Positions 18,794 to 26,460 of a stretch of DNA of 26,460 bases are shown one piece after another. Source of the stretch: Fragilaria crotonensis. Its lineage: Eukaryota > Bacillariophyta > Fragilariophyceae > Fragilariales > Fragilariaceae. The translations under genes were made by a program, and so were the position numbers. The stretch is taken from positions 1 through 26,460 of the forward strand of contig JAKSYS010000771.1 in NCBI GenBank assembly GCA_022925895.1, in the 5' to 3' direction. The notes beneath the pieces were generated by a model. The model had not been told where the DNA came from and searched no databases. It saw only the letters and a program-made list of their open reading frames with translations. The number at the start of each line of letters is the position of its first letter. Positions within the stretch are counted from its first letter, which is position 1.

Positions 18794-18796
18794 TAT

Positions 18797-18807
18797 TCAC
18801 CAGAACG
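18797..18807 (+). repeat. Right flanking direct repeat (target-site duplication)
   Basis: TCACCAGAACG, identical to 18177-18187. On the minus strand both copies are read in the same frame (VLV), so joining the flanks at this repeat restores one open frame across the empty site. Confidence 0.8.
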
Positions 18808-19116
18808 AGATCCGCGCCCGACTCGAGGGAACCCATCCCACTTGTCGACCGACTCGAACGATGACGCACGCAGCGTATGTTGTACTGGACTTGTACCAGG
18901 TACCTTGTACTACAGTACTACACACTACTACCTACTACCTATTACAAGTACTGAGCCACAGCGCCGTAGTTTGTGCTGCATGACATACGTGTGGAGAGTG
19001 CAGATACAGTAAGTGGTACAGAAGTATGCATACTGTAGTACTGGAGTACCATATATGTCAGCAGATGGCCCCATTTTTGAAGATTCAAAATTACACTAAA
19101 CTGGTACTACCTGGTA

Positions 19117-19126
19117 CTACCGGTAG
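19117..19126. repeat. 10-bp palindrome CTACCGGTAG, copy 2 of 3
   Basis: Second copy, embedded in the direct repeat CTGGTACTAC-CTGGTACTAC at 19101-19120. Confidence 0.7.
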
Positions 19127-19284
19127 GACATACGCAGAAACTGTAAGCATACCTTGAACGCCGAGTATGAAGAATGACAGTGTGACAGTATGACCCATAT
19201 CCCAAGAGCACGGTACCGGTACAAGTACCAAGAGCGGTAGCACATGGTCACATGGTACTCCTTTTTTACACTCTTATATATATC

Positions 19285-19313
19285 AGTAATAAGTAATAAG
19301 TAATAAGTAATGA
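19285..19313. repeat. 7-bp microsatellite (TAATAAG)n
   Basis: AGTAATAAGTAATAAGTAAT-type run of about four 7-base units, the last one altered to GTAATGAG. Confidence 0.8.
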
Positions 19314-21269
19314 GTAGCAGTACTCCAGTATCCAGTAAAGAATGAGACTTCCACGTACGCTACAAGTACAGTACGGAGGGAGCGTGTATCATATGGCTGG
19401 TTTCATCAAGAAACTACATATAGTACAAGTTGTGTAGGAATGGTACAAAATCCATTGACGTCATGGAGTGAAATGCGATCCGGCATCCTCGCGCCTCCGA
19501 ACAACACGAGTGGCACCACACAAATAAACGATCTTGAGACCATGAGATTGCAATGACGATTTGATCGTCTTCCAGTCCTCATCAGCCGGACCTTTTTGAA
19601 CTCAGAGCTTGTTTATCAAGTTGGTTAGGCCCCTGAACTGAAAGGTCCGGCTGATCGGCCATAATGAACCCACTGCTGATGTCCTTCCGATGATGGCTGT
19701 AAACGTTCGCCTCTCGCTCTACAGAATGCATTCCCGGACGCCAATTGGCGTGGATACGTCCCCTGAAGTGATTCATTTCCAAAGCCAACAAGAAGTGTGT
19801 ATCCCATACCCAGCAGATTGCATGCAACAACGTAGCTGAATTCCTCAGCAGGGGTCTTCAGAAAGTTGCTCGACCATAAACACTACCTGACTATGACTAT
19901 CAGCTATCAGGTGCGGAGTTATACACAGTCTCGCACTTGAAACATAAGGAAAGGCTGCTACCCGCTATTTGGAGTTCTCATCATCCCAGCTTGAAGCATC
20001 TGAATAAAATGAACGCTATTAGTGAACCAAAAAGTGCTCTGCTTCACTACTATTTCACTCGTTGTGTTTAATATTACATGCGATTGTCATTTGTGGTCCT
20101 CTCCTGCCTCAATAGGTTGTATGCAGTGGCATAACTTTTGACCACAAAAGATTCCACCCACAAAAAGGAGTTTGATAGAAAGCAGACGTTGATGAAGTGG
20201 GCATATACTCATGGTCAGCTTGAAATCATCCACGACATTGCTTTGCTGGAAATTCATTCATCTAGTGTCCATCCTCGGCAACGTCAGAGTACTTGGAGCT
20301 TTCAAAGGCTGGAACCTTCATCATCTGATTTTGAACGTTCCTCTTGCACTCCAGAATGGAGGGTTCGCCGGCAACATGGTTTGACTCAGCTGGTACGTAG
20401 CAGGGCTTGCAATGACAGACAGCAATACACAACCCGGCAATAGGTCAATGACCGTTGCGGAGCTTGCGGTATTGAGCCAAGTATGGCATCTCATGAAAGG
20501 CATACTTCATGATAGTCATCATAGTCATGAGGTCAGAGATTAGTCAGGAGCGTTGCTCAGTTTGGTGTTGCATATGACATCAGGTGTAAGTCGCTTCACT
20601 TTGCTGCACCATCAAGATTAGGGCGTGCTGGCTGCAAAAGGCCTTCAAAACAAGGAAGTCAGTGTTAAGAACTTCAGCCATGGCAATCATCGCCTTCAAA
20701 AAGTCAGTTCCAATGATGGTGTTCAAGTCGCTGAAGGTCTTCCGAAGGGTACGAGTCGAAATGCCGATGCCGCAGCATGTGACCGACAACGCTGCACCTT
20801 CCCTAGTGCCAGTAGAGAAAAAAGGCATCGATTTCGATAAAAAAGGAACACATTTGAAGGCGTTAGTCAAAGATGCAAAAAGCAGGGAAGTTCTCACAAC
20901 CGAGACAGTCCTCCGCAAGTGTTCAAGGCAGGCAAGCGAGAGGGTACGTCGGCGCATATCATTCATGAGAGCACAAACAGGGCAGATTAAAGCACAAAAC
21001 TCACCCTTCCGCTAATCGAACGCCGTGTCAAGGCATTTACAACAAATGAAAGCTGTCGACTTTTGATACAGGCTTTGTTTACGGCTTTGTGCCTACCGCC
21101 TACCATGACGGATGGATTGTAACAATTATGACGAACGACGAGGTTGATTCCAAAACTTTTGCGCCAGATAAATTTTTAGAGTACTGAGTGTACGTGTTGC
21201 TACGATATTCAGCCAAAGGATGAAACCAGCCATATACTTCGCCCTTGTGGATGTTTTGGCGTAGTTTTT

Positions 21270-21300
21270 GTACCTTGTACCTTGTACCTTGTACTGTACC
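21270..21300. repeat. 7-bp microsatellite (GTACCTT)n
   Basis: GTACCTT repeated three times, followed by the degenerate GTACTGTACC. The unit contains the GTAC word common in the other spacers. Confidence 0.85.
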
Positions 21301-21485
21301 ACTCCGAGTGAAAGAATGTCTTCCACGTACTGTACCTGGTATTTGCACGACTATTGGAGTACCGCAACGAGCGCATCCATTTTCAAAGATTCGCACTTCG
21401 GAGCACTCCATGAACATGCGTGCATTGAAGATCGTCATTGGTCATACTCGTCACACAGTTTGTGATTTTGATTGGGATATCTCTC

Positions 21486-21492
21486 TATATAT
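21486..21492 (+). promoter_or_regulatory. TATA-like sequence upstream of ATP-citrate lyase
   Basis: TATATAT about 100 bases before the start codon, within a CT-rich context. Position is plausible for a TATA box with a 5' leader of about 70 bases. Many AT-rich words occur in the spacer, so confidence is low. Confidence 0.3.
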
Positions 21493-21592
21493 CATACATA
21501 CAATAGTGTAGTGCTGATCGCAAGTATCATCCATCTTCCCGTCGCAGTCTTGAATTCATCCAGCTCGTTAATCTCTCGACACATCACCTATC

Positions 21593-24500
21593 ATGTCCGC
21601 CAAGGCCGTTCGTGAGTATCATGGAAAGAAGCTATTGGCCAAGTATGTCGAAGAACTCAGTGATGGGAAGCATGTGATTGACTCCCGTTCGATTCTCGTC
21701 ACGTCCGAATCGGATTGGACCGCGCTCGCCGCAGATGAACCCTGGTTGCTCACCACACCGCTCGTTGTCAAACCGGATCAATTGATCAAGAGACGTGGTA
21801 AGGCCGGTTTGGTAGGAATCAAGTTGACGTTTGACCAAGTCCAAGCTTGGATTGCCGAACGCATGGGACACGATGTGACCATGGATGGAGTGACTGGAGA
21901 ATTGACGCATTTTATCGTGGAACCATTCGTTCCGCATTCTGACGATGATGAATATTATGTCTGCATTCAAAGTCATCGGGAAACTGATGAAATTTTGTTC
22001 ACCAAGGAAGGTGGTGTGGATGTCGGTGATGTCGACGAGAAAGCCTTGCGCTACGAGGTTGGCATTCAAGACGAACCGCAGGTGGACGCAGTCACTACGA
22101 ATCTTCTTACTGGCATTTCTCAGGATCGTGTTGACTCGTTGGCCAGTTTTATCGTCACACTCCTTCAAGTCTATCGGAAGCTTAACTTCACCTACATGGA
22201 AATCAATCCAATCGTCTTCACAACGGGTGGGACCATCGTTCCTTTGGATTTAGCAGCCAAATTGGACGAAACTGCTTCTTTTCTTCAAGCCGGTCACTGG
22301 GACGGCCACGTCGACTTCCCTGCTCCCTTTGGACGACCTGAGTACCCCGAAGAGTTGTACATCCGCGAACTGGACGGTAAGACAGGAGCGTCCTTGAAAT
22401 TAACCATTTTGAATCGCGCCGGGCGCATCTGGACCATGGTTGCTGGTGGAGGCGCCAGTGTCGTGTATGCTGATACCATTTCCGATTTGGGATACGGTGC
22501 CGAATTGGCAAATTATGGTGAATACAGTGGCGCGCCTAGCACCGAACACACATATGAATATGCAAAGACATTGATTTCGTTGATGACTACGGAGAAGGAC
22601 CCTCGAGGAAAGATCTTACTCGTTGGAGGTGGAATCGCTAATTTCACAGATGTTGCCGCGACGTTCACTGGTCTCATCAAGGCGATCGTCAACTTTCAAG
22701 ATGTCTTGAAGCTTCACAAGGTGAGTTTGTCGTTCACTGTTCTGTTCGTATATCAGTTTTGCGGGCTCACCCATTTCCCTGCGTTTGCCTCGCATTTGAA
22801 ACCCAACTTGTACTGCGCAGGTCCAGATTTGGGTTCGTCGTGCTGGTCCCAACTACCAAGAAGGACTCCAAATGATGCGTGAGACTGCAAACCAAACTGG
22901 TTTACCCATTCATATTTACGGTCCCGAATCTCACATCACCGACATCGTCCCACTCGCCCTTGGTTTGGCAGATCTTGCCGATCATCCCGAGTTTGATGAT
23001 GAACAACTCCAAGCCACCAAACCACTCTCGAAGCGTACAGCATCCGGCAATCATCTCATGCTGGCAGCTGACAACGGGACGCATGAGGCACTTCAACCAC
23101 AACCCACCGATCACGAAGCAGACCACAAGGTGGAAAACTTTACCGCGCTAACCCGGTGCGTCGTGTATGGTCTACAGCATCGAGCTGTGCAGGGCATGTT
23201 GGACTTTGATTTCATGTGCAAGCGCAAAACGCCATCTGTGGCCGCCATGATTTTCCCATTTTCATCCAACCATTACATTAAGTTTTACTGGGGAACCGAC
23301 GAGATTCTGGTTCCTGTATACCAGAACATGAAGGATGCGTTCACCAAGCATCCCGAGGTGACAGTATGCGTCAACTTTGCGTCTTTCCGATCTGTCTATT
23401 CCAGCGTTGTTGAAATGTTGGAATTCAGTGACCAAGTCAAGACGATTGCAATTATTGCCGAAGGTGTTCCCGAGTCGCAAACACGTCTACTCAACAAGAT
23501 GGCGCACGACAAGGGCGTCGGCATTATTGGGCCTGCCACCGTTGGAGGTATCAAACCAGGATGCTTTCGCATTGGTAATACTGGAGGCATGCTTGATAAT
23601 ATCGTGATGTCGAAATTGTACCGTCCTGGTTCCGTTGCGTACGTTTCCAAATCGGGTGGCATGAGTAACGAATTGAACAACATCATCTGTCGCAATTCCG
23701 ACGGTGTCTATGAAGGAGTCGCTATTGGAGGTGATCGTTATCCTGGATCTAGATTCATTGATCATCTTTTGAGATACAACGACAATCCAGCTGTTCACAT
23801 CCTCGTCTTGCTCGGTGAAGTAGGAGGAGTGGATGAATATGAAATTTGTGAAGCCGTCAAGTCGGGACGGATTCATAAGCCCCTAATTGCTTGGTGCATC
23901 GGTACCTGTGCCTCCATTTTCCCCTTTGAGGTCCAGTTCGGCCACGCCGGTGCGCTAGCGCGAGGCGACCTTGAGACAGCGACTGCCAAGAATCGAGCCC
24001 TCAAGGCTGCGGGAGCTACAGTACCGGATAACTTTGGAGAATTTGGAGCCAGCATTCGTAAAGTCTATGAAAGGTTGGTGCAGTCAGGCGAGCTTGTGCC
24101 TGCTCCCGAGCCCGAAACACCGAAGGTCCCGATGGATTACACTTGGGCCAAACGCCTTGGTCTCGTCCGTAAACCAGCAAATTTCATATCATCGATTTCC
24201 GACGATCGTGGGGATGAATTGACTTACAATGGAATGCCGATCAGCGATGTCTTCGCCAACGATCTTGGTGTCGGCGGTGTCGTTTCTTTGCTTTGGTTCC
24301 GTCGTCAGCTTCCTCCATATGCGACGAAGTTTATTGAAATGATCCTCATGGTTACCGGCGATCACGGTCCCGCCGTTTCTGGAGCACACAATACGATCGT
24401 TGCGGCGCGCGCTGGTAAAGATTTGGTATCATCCTTGGCGTCTGGACTTCTAACAATCGGACCAAGATTTGGGGGAGCCCTTGACGAGGCTGCCGTCATG

Positions 24501-24965
24501 TTCATGGAGGCGCGTGACACTGGCACCGACGCGGAGCATTTCGTCAAGGAGATGCGCCGCAACAACAAGCTCATCATGGGTATTGGACACCGTATCAAGT
24601 CACTTGCCAACCCCGACATGCGCGTCGAAATCATCAAGAAGTATGCGTTGGACCATTTCTCCGACAATAGCGTGCTCAAATTTGCCCTCGCTGTTGAGCA
24701 GGTTACTACGAAGAAGCGAGCAAATCTGATCCTTAACGTTGATGGATGTATTGCTGTTTGCTTTGTCGATATGTTGCGTAGCTGCGGGGCGTTTTCGAAG
24801 GAAGAAGCTGACGACTTGGTTCACAATGGTTGTCTCAACGGGCTCTTTGTGTTGGGACGCAGTATTGGATTCATTGGGCATTACCTTGACCAAAAGCGCC
24901 TCAAACAGGGTCTCTACAGACACCCGTGGGATGACATTAGCTACTTGACTGGACCCGACTTGTAA
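21593..24965 (+). CDS. ACLY: ATP-citrate lyase, full-length one-chain form, two exons
   Basis: Cleaves citrate with ATP and CoA to cytosolic acetyl-CoA and oxaloacetate, supplying lipid synthesis and acetylation. Exons 21593-22720 and 22821-24965 join in phase 0 (…[19 protein letters not shown]…), giving about 1090 residues, against about 1100 in animals. Order: ATP-grasp CoA-ligase part starting [18 protein letters not shown], the citrate-binding [12 protein letters not shown] region, then a variable linker ([13 protein letters not shown]) about where animal enzymes carry their phosphorylated loop. Next comes the CoA-binding/ligase part, with the catalytic phosphohistidine H751 in [10 protein letters not shown]. 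Last is the citrate-synthase-like domain with [12 protein letters not shown] and MGIGHRIKS. All catalytic landmarks are present. Plants use two separate subunits, so the fused form is a lineage marker. It ends 167 bases from the convergent gene at 25133. Confidence 0.98.
22721..22820 (+). other. Spliceosomal intron of ATP-citrate lyase
   Basis: 100 bases with donor GTGAGT and acceptor TGCGCAG, phase 0. Retention shifts the frame and ends translation at 22882. Removal joins the conserved KLHK and VQIWVRR segments. Confidence 0.95.
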
Positions 24966-25132
24966 GTTGAAACGCCAACTGTGGAGAGATTAAGAAAGCG
25001 AGCGTGATTTTCCTTTGAAGCGTCTACCCACTGAATGAACCGCATGTGGTGATTGGTGATGCATTGCCTGCAACTATATTAAGTACTACGAGTAGGTAAT
25101 AAAGGACGTAAAATTGTCTACCGGTAGTTCAT
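24966..25132. terminator. Convergent 3' junction of ATP-citrate lyase and paralogue B
   Basis: 167 bases between facing stop codons. It contains AATAAA-like GTAATAAAGG at about 25096-25105, a plausible polyadenylation signal for the plus strand, and the palindrome CTACCGGTAG at 25118-25127. Confidence 0.4.
25118..25127. repeat. 10-bp palindrome CTACCGGTAG, copy 3 of 3
   Basis: Third copy, in the short convergent junction next to the stop codon of paralogue B. Confidence 0.7.
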
Positions 25133-26437
25133 TTACTTCACTAGAACATCCGTTTGTTGTTGAAAGAGGTGAACAGCAAAGTCATATAGTTCCATATCCC
25201 ACCTGTTGCGTTCGACGAGTTGCGAGTACGCCGCTTCGTTGGCCCCGACCGGGGGATGTTGTTCTGCCAGTTGGGGCCAATCCTGCGTCAATAAGGAGTC
25301 TTCACATTGTCGACGATCTTGCGTTGAGTAAGGCCATCCCATGTAGACATCTAGTTTGGTCCATGAACCAAACTTGTCATCTATCAGTAAGATCATGAAC
25401 TTTTCTTGCAAAATTGCTTTGGCCAGCTTCAGATCGTCGCGGTTTATTTCCTCGCTTGCAACAAGGCGGTTGCCGGAACTGACCAATGACTTGACCATGA
25501 AGTTGAATTCTTCTCGATCTCCTGGCCACGCAGCGTATTGTTCAAGTGATACACCCTCGAGGGATGGATCGTAATACCGACTGTTGGTGTCTTTTGAGCC
25601 ATAAAAATAGGACACGAGACGAGTCGCAGGATGGCAAAACGTTGTGAAGGCGCGGCTTCTTAGCTCCAAATTGTCAAATAGACTCAGGACATGAAGGTTG
25701 GGTGATGTTATTGCGTCGACTCTATCCAGAGTTGCCAACTTGATGGCCTTCGCTTGCTCAATTCCAGCATCGTCGGACAAGTCAAGGTTGAAGAAAGTGC
25801 CCTTTGGTGTTTCCACGTACATTAGTTCCTCGTCGGTCAGATGAGACCCGAGCAACTCCCGCTCGTCAGCCACCTGAGTGAACCCCAAACATGTTCCCAT
25901 TATCTCAGTCCAGACTTCGTCTCCACTAAACGGAATTCTCCAGAGTACTGGTACCTCAGCAGAAGTGTTTCTATCCGTGAAGTCCTTGACATTAGTGTGA
26001 ATGAACGATGGAATTGCTGTTCCATTATACTTGGTGTGCTCGATTCCATTACTCTGAGATATCATGTTTCTCAATCTTACAGGCTTATCCAAAAAGATGA
26101 CCGGCACGGAAGTTATTTTGACACTTCGAGGTATCAGGACGTTGCCTTTGTTGATTACGACCGCCACAATGACTCCGGCTGCTGAAAGGCAAAGTATCAC
26201 AAACGCAAAGATCTTGTGCTTGTTCCATTTTCGTACTGGATCTGCCTCTGGCTCTTTCGTTACCATGGGCGGTGGTGGAATGGCTGGGGGTCTGAAACGT
26301 CGTTTGTTTGATACCGAGAGCGACGTGGGGGGTCGAGTTCTCGCGAATCTCCGATGGTTGGGAAGCGACGCTGCGGGTTGACTTGCACTCGATCGTGAAC
26401 TCACAGATCCAGCCGATCCAAGCATTGCAGTTACCAT
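25133..26437 (-). CDS. Type II membrane protein, sulfotransferase-like, paralogue B
   Basis: 434 residues from the first in-frame ATG at 26437. The frame stays open to the window edge, so a further-upstream start cannot be excluded. Basic proline-rich cytoplasmic tail, one membrane segment (about 75-96, IFAFVILCLSAAGVIVAVVI), then a luminal domain. It shares ordered blocks with the protein at 14306-15787: VPVLWRIPFSG...CLGF (163-185), FFNLDLSDDAGIEQAKAIKL, CHPATRLVSYF (268-278), the AKAILQEKFMILLIDD block, MGWP, and the C-terminal ELYDFAV. The phosphosulfate-loop lysine is absent (IPFSG) and the first arginine of the 3'-phosphate motif is replaced by cysteine (CHPATR), so it is more degenerate than paralogue A. 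Function unknown. An endomembrane location is inferred from the single N-terminal membrane segment. Confidence 0.82.
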   Translation of the reverse strand: MVTAMLGSAGSVSSRSSASQPAASLPNHRRFARTRPPTSLSVSNKRRFRPPAIPPPPMVTKEPEADPVRKWNKHKIFAFVILCLSAAGVIVAVVINKGNVLIPRSVKITSVPVIFLDKPVRLRNMISQSNGIEHTKYNGTAIPSFIHTNVKDFTDRNTSAEVPVLWRIPFSGDEVWTEIMGTCLGFTQVADERELLGSHLTDEELMYVETPKGTFFNLDLSDDAGIEQAKAIKLATLDRVDAITSPNLHVLSLFDNLELRSRAFTTFCHPATRLVSYFYGSKDTNSRYYDPSLEGVSLEQYAAWPGDREEFNFMVKSLVSSGNRLVASEEINRDDLKLAKAILQEKFMILLIDDKFGSWTKLDVYMGWPYSTQDRRQCEDSLLTQDWPQLAEQHPPVGANEAAYSQLVERNRWDMELYDFAVHLFQQQTDVLVK

Positions 26438-26460
26438 TATCTCTTCTGCATCCAAACGAT

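Larger units (their letters stand above)
18188..18796. mobile_element. MITE-like element with 61-bp terminal inverted repeats
   Basis: About 609 bases. Near-terminal arms at 18193-18253 and 18733-18793 are inverted copies over 61 bases with two mismatches. Exact 11-base direct repeats TCACCAGAACG flank the unit at 18177-18187 and 18797-18807, as expected for a target-site duplication. Long inverted repeats with 9-11-base duplications fit Mutator-like non-autonomous elements (established family trait; assignment here is inference). The interior (18254-18732) has no ORF of note. It holds a poly-A run near 18476 and a 12-base palindrome AGAAGATCTTCT at 18492-18503. The outermost few bases (GAGAG on the left, TAT on the right) do not pair, so the ends may have decayed. 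Confidence 0.75.
17536..18836 (-). pseudogene. Small gene split by an inverted-repeat element (remnant, or gene with an element-derived intron)
   Basis: Read leftwards from ATG 18836, the ORF MGSLESGADLVLV is interrupted by the element at 18188-18796. It resumes in the same frame as VLVIMLSSFRRRSDVRERRR, with the shared VLV coming from the flanking direct repeat. After LIED there is an in-frame TGA (18112-18114), directly after a 7-base tandem copy of ATTGAAG. The frame then stays open to a stop at 17536, through YIDAIRINDLERRR, an arginine-rich stretch, and STWTGAKEGYYFG...GTGYYLD (near 17910-17990). The GYxF...GxGYYxD pattern occurs in several unrelated eukaryotic proteins and does not identify a family. 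Removing 18196-18800 as a GTGAAT...TTAG intron would keep the frame. The TGA argues for a pseudogene or a sequence error. A shorter protein from the downstream ATG (…AQN-MNDAGK) is also possible. Confidence 0.42.
18837..21592. other. Long spacer upstream of ATP-citrate lyase, no convincing gene
   Basis: About 2.75 kb. 18880-19400 is a dense field of GTAC-containing palindromes and direct repeats, with the palindrome CTACCGGTAG at 19117-19126 and a TGACGTCA at 19456-19463. A 7-base TAATAAG microsatellite lies at 19285-19313 and a 7-base GTACCTT microsatellite at 21270-21300. Between 19570 and 21010 several 80-130-residue ORFs occur on both strands. None shows a domain, and they overlap one another in conflicting frames. 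The last few hundred bases should contain the ATP-citrate lyase promoter. Confidence 0.6.

Noticed and set aside
19582..19830. Minus-strand 82- and 60-residue ORFs, considered as a retrotransposon fragment
   Set aside because: No reverse transcriptase, integrase or RNase H motifs and no terminal repeats. Two overlapping frames are equally open, which points to chance.
20580..20966. Minus-strand 128-residue ORF with a plus-strand 117-residue ORF (20662-21015) opposite
   Set aside because: The two overlap on opposite strands. Neither shows a domain, signal or clear coding bias, and lengths near 120 residues occur by chance in spacers of this size.
1..26460. tRNA, rRNA, CRISPR arrays and prokaryotic operon signals
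   Set aside because: No cloverleaf, T-loop GGTTCGANTCC block, rRNA core or regularly spaced repeat was found. The gene content and introns are eukaryotic.

Overview
The window looks like nuclear DNA of a stramenopile alga, most likely a pennate diatom close to Phaeodactylum tricornutum (inference). The reasons are eukaryotic elongation factor 2, an animal-type one-chain ATP-citrate lyase, sparse GT-AG introns (about 100-500 bases), dense genes on both strands, and spacers full of short GTAC-type palindromes and TGACGTCA elements. I see no rRNA, tRNA, CRISPR array or intact transposase gene.

Layout. 121-1230 (+): mitochondrial-carrier-family protein in two exons. 1231-2086: spacer with three TGACGTCA elements and nested inverted repeats. 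2087-5184 (+): elongation factor 2, with an intron straight after the start codon and two compensating one-base frameshifts. 5656-6837 (+): SAM-dependent methyltransferase-like protein with a signal-peptide-like start. 6903-13250 (-): 2115-residue HSA-SNF2-SANT protein resembling the p400/EAF1 scaffold of the NuA4 acetyltransferase, with its ATPase motifs eroded. 14306-15787 (-): type II membrane protein with a sulfotransferase-like fold. 15811-16959 (-): acidic low-complexity ORF ending 23 bases before the previous gene. 17536-18836 (-): small gene, or gene remnant, split by a 0.6-kb element with 61-bp terminal inverted repeats and 11-bp flanking direct repeats. 18837-21592: 2.7-kb spacer without a convincing gene. 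21593-24965 (+): full-length ATP-citrate lyase in two exons. 25133-26437 (-): a diverged paralogue of the 14306-15787 protein, near the window edge.

How the genes relate. This is a mixed neighbourhood, not an operon. ATP-citrate lyase makes cytosolic acetyl-CoA from citrate, and the carrier could supply citrate if its Yhm2-like resemblance holds. Acetyl-CoA is also the substrate of NuA4-type histone acetylation, but I do not infer functional clustering. The points most worth a second look are the pseudo-ATPase p400/EAF1-like protein, the inverted-repeat element inside an ORF (possibly serving as an intron), the two sulfotransferase-like paralogues lacking the catalytic lysine, the elongation factor 2 frameshifts, and the repeated 10-bp palindrome in the spacers.
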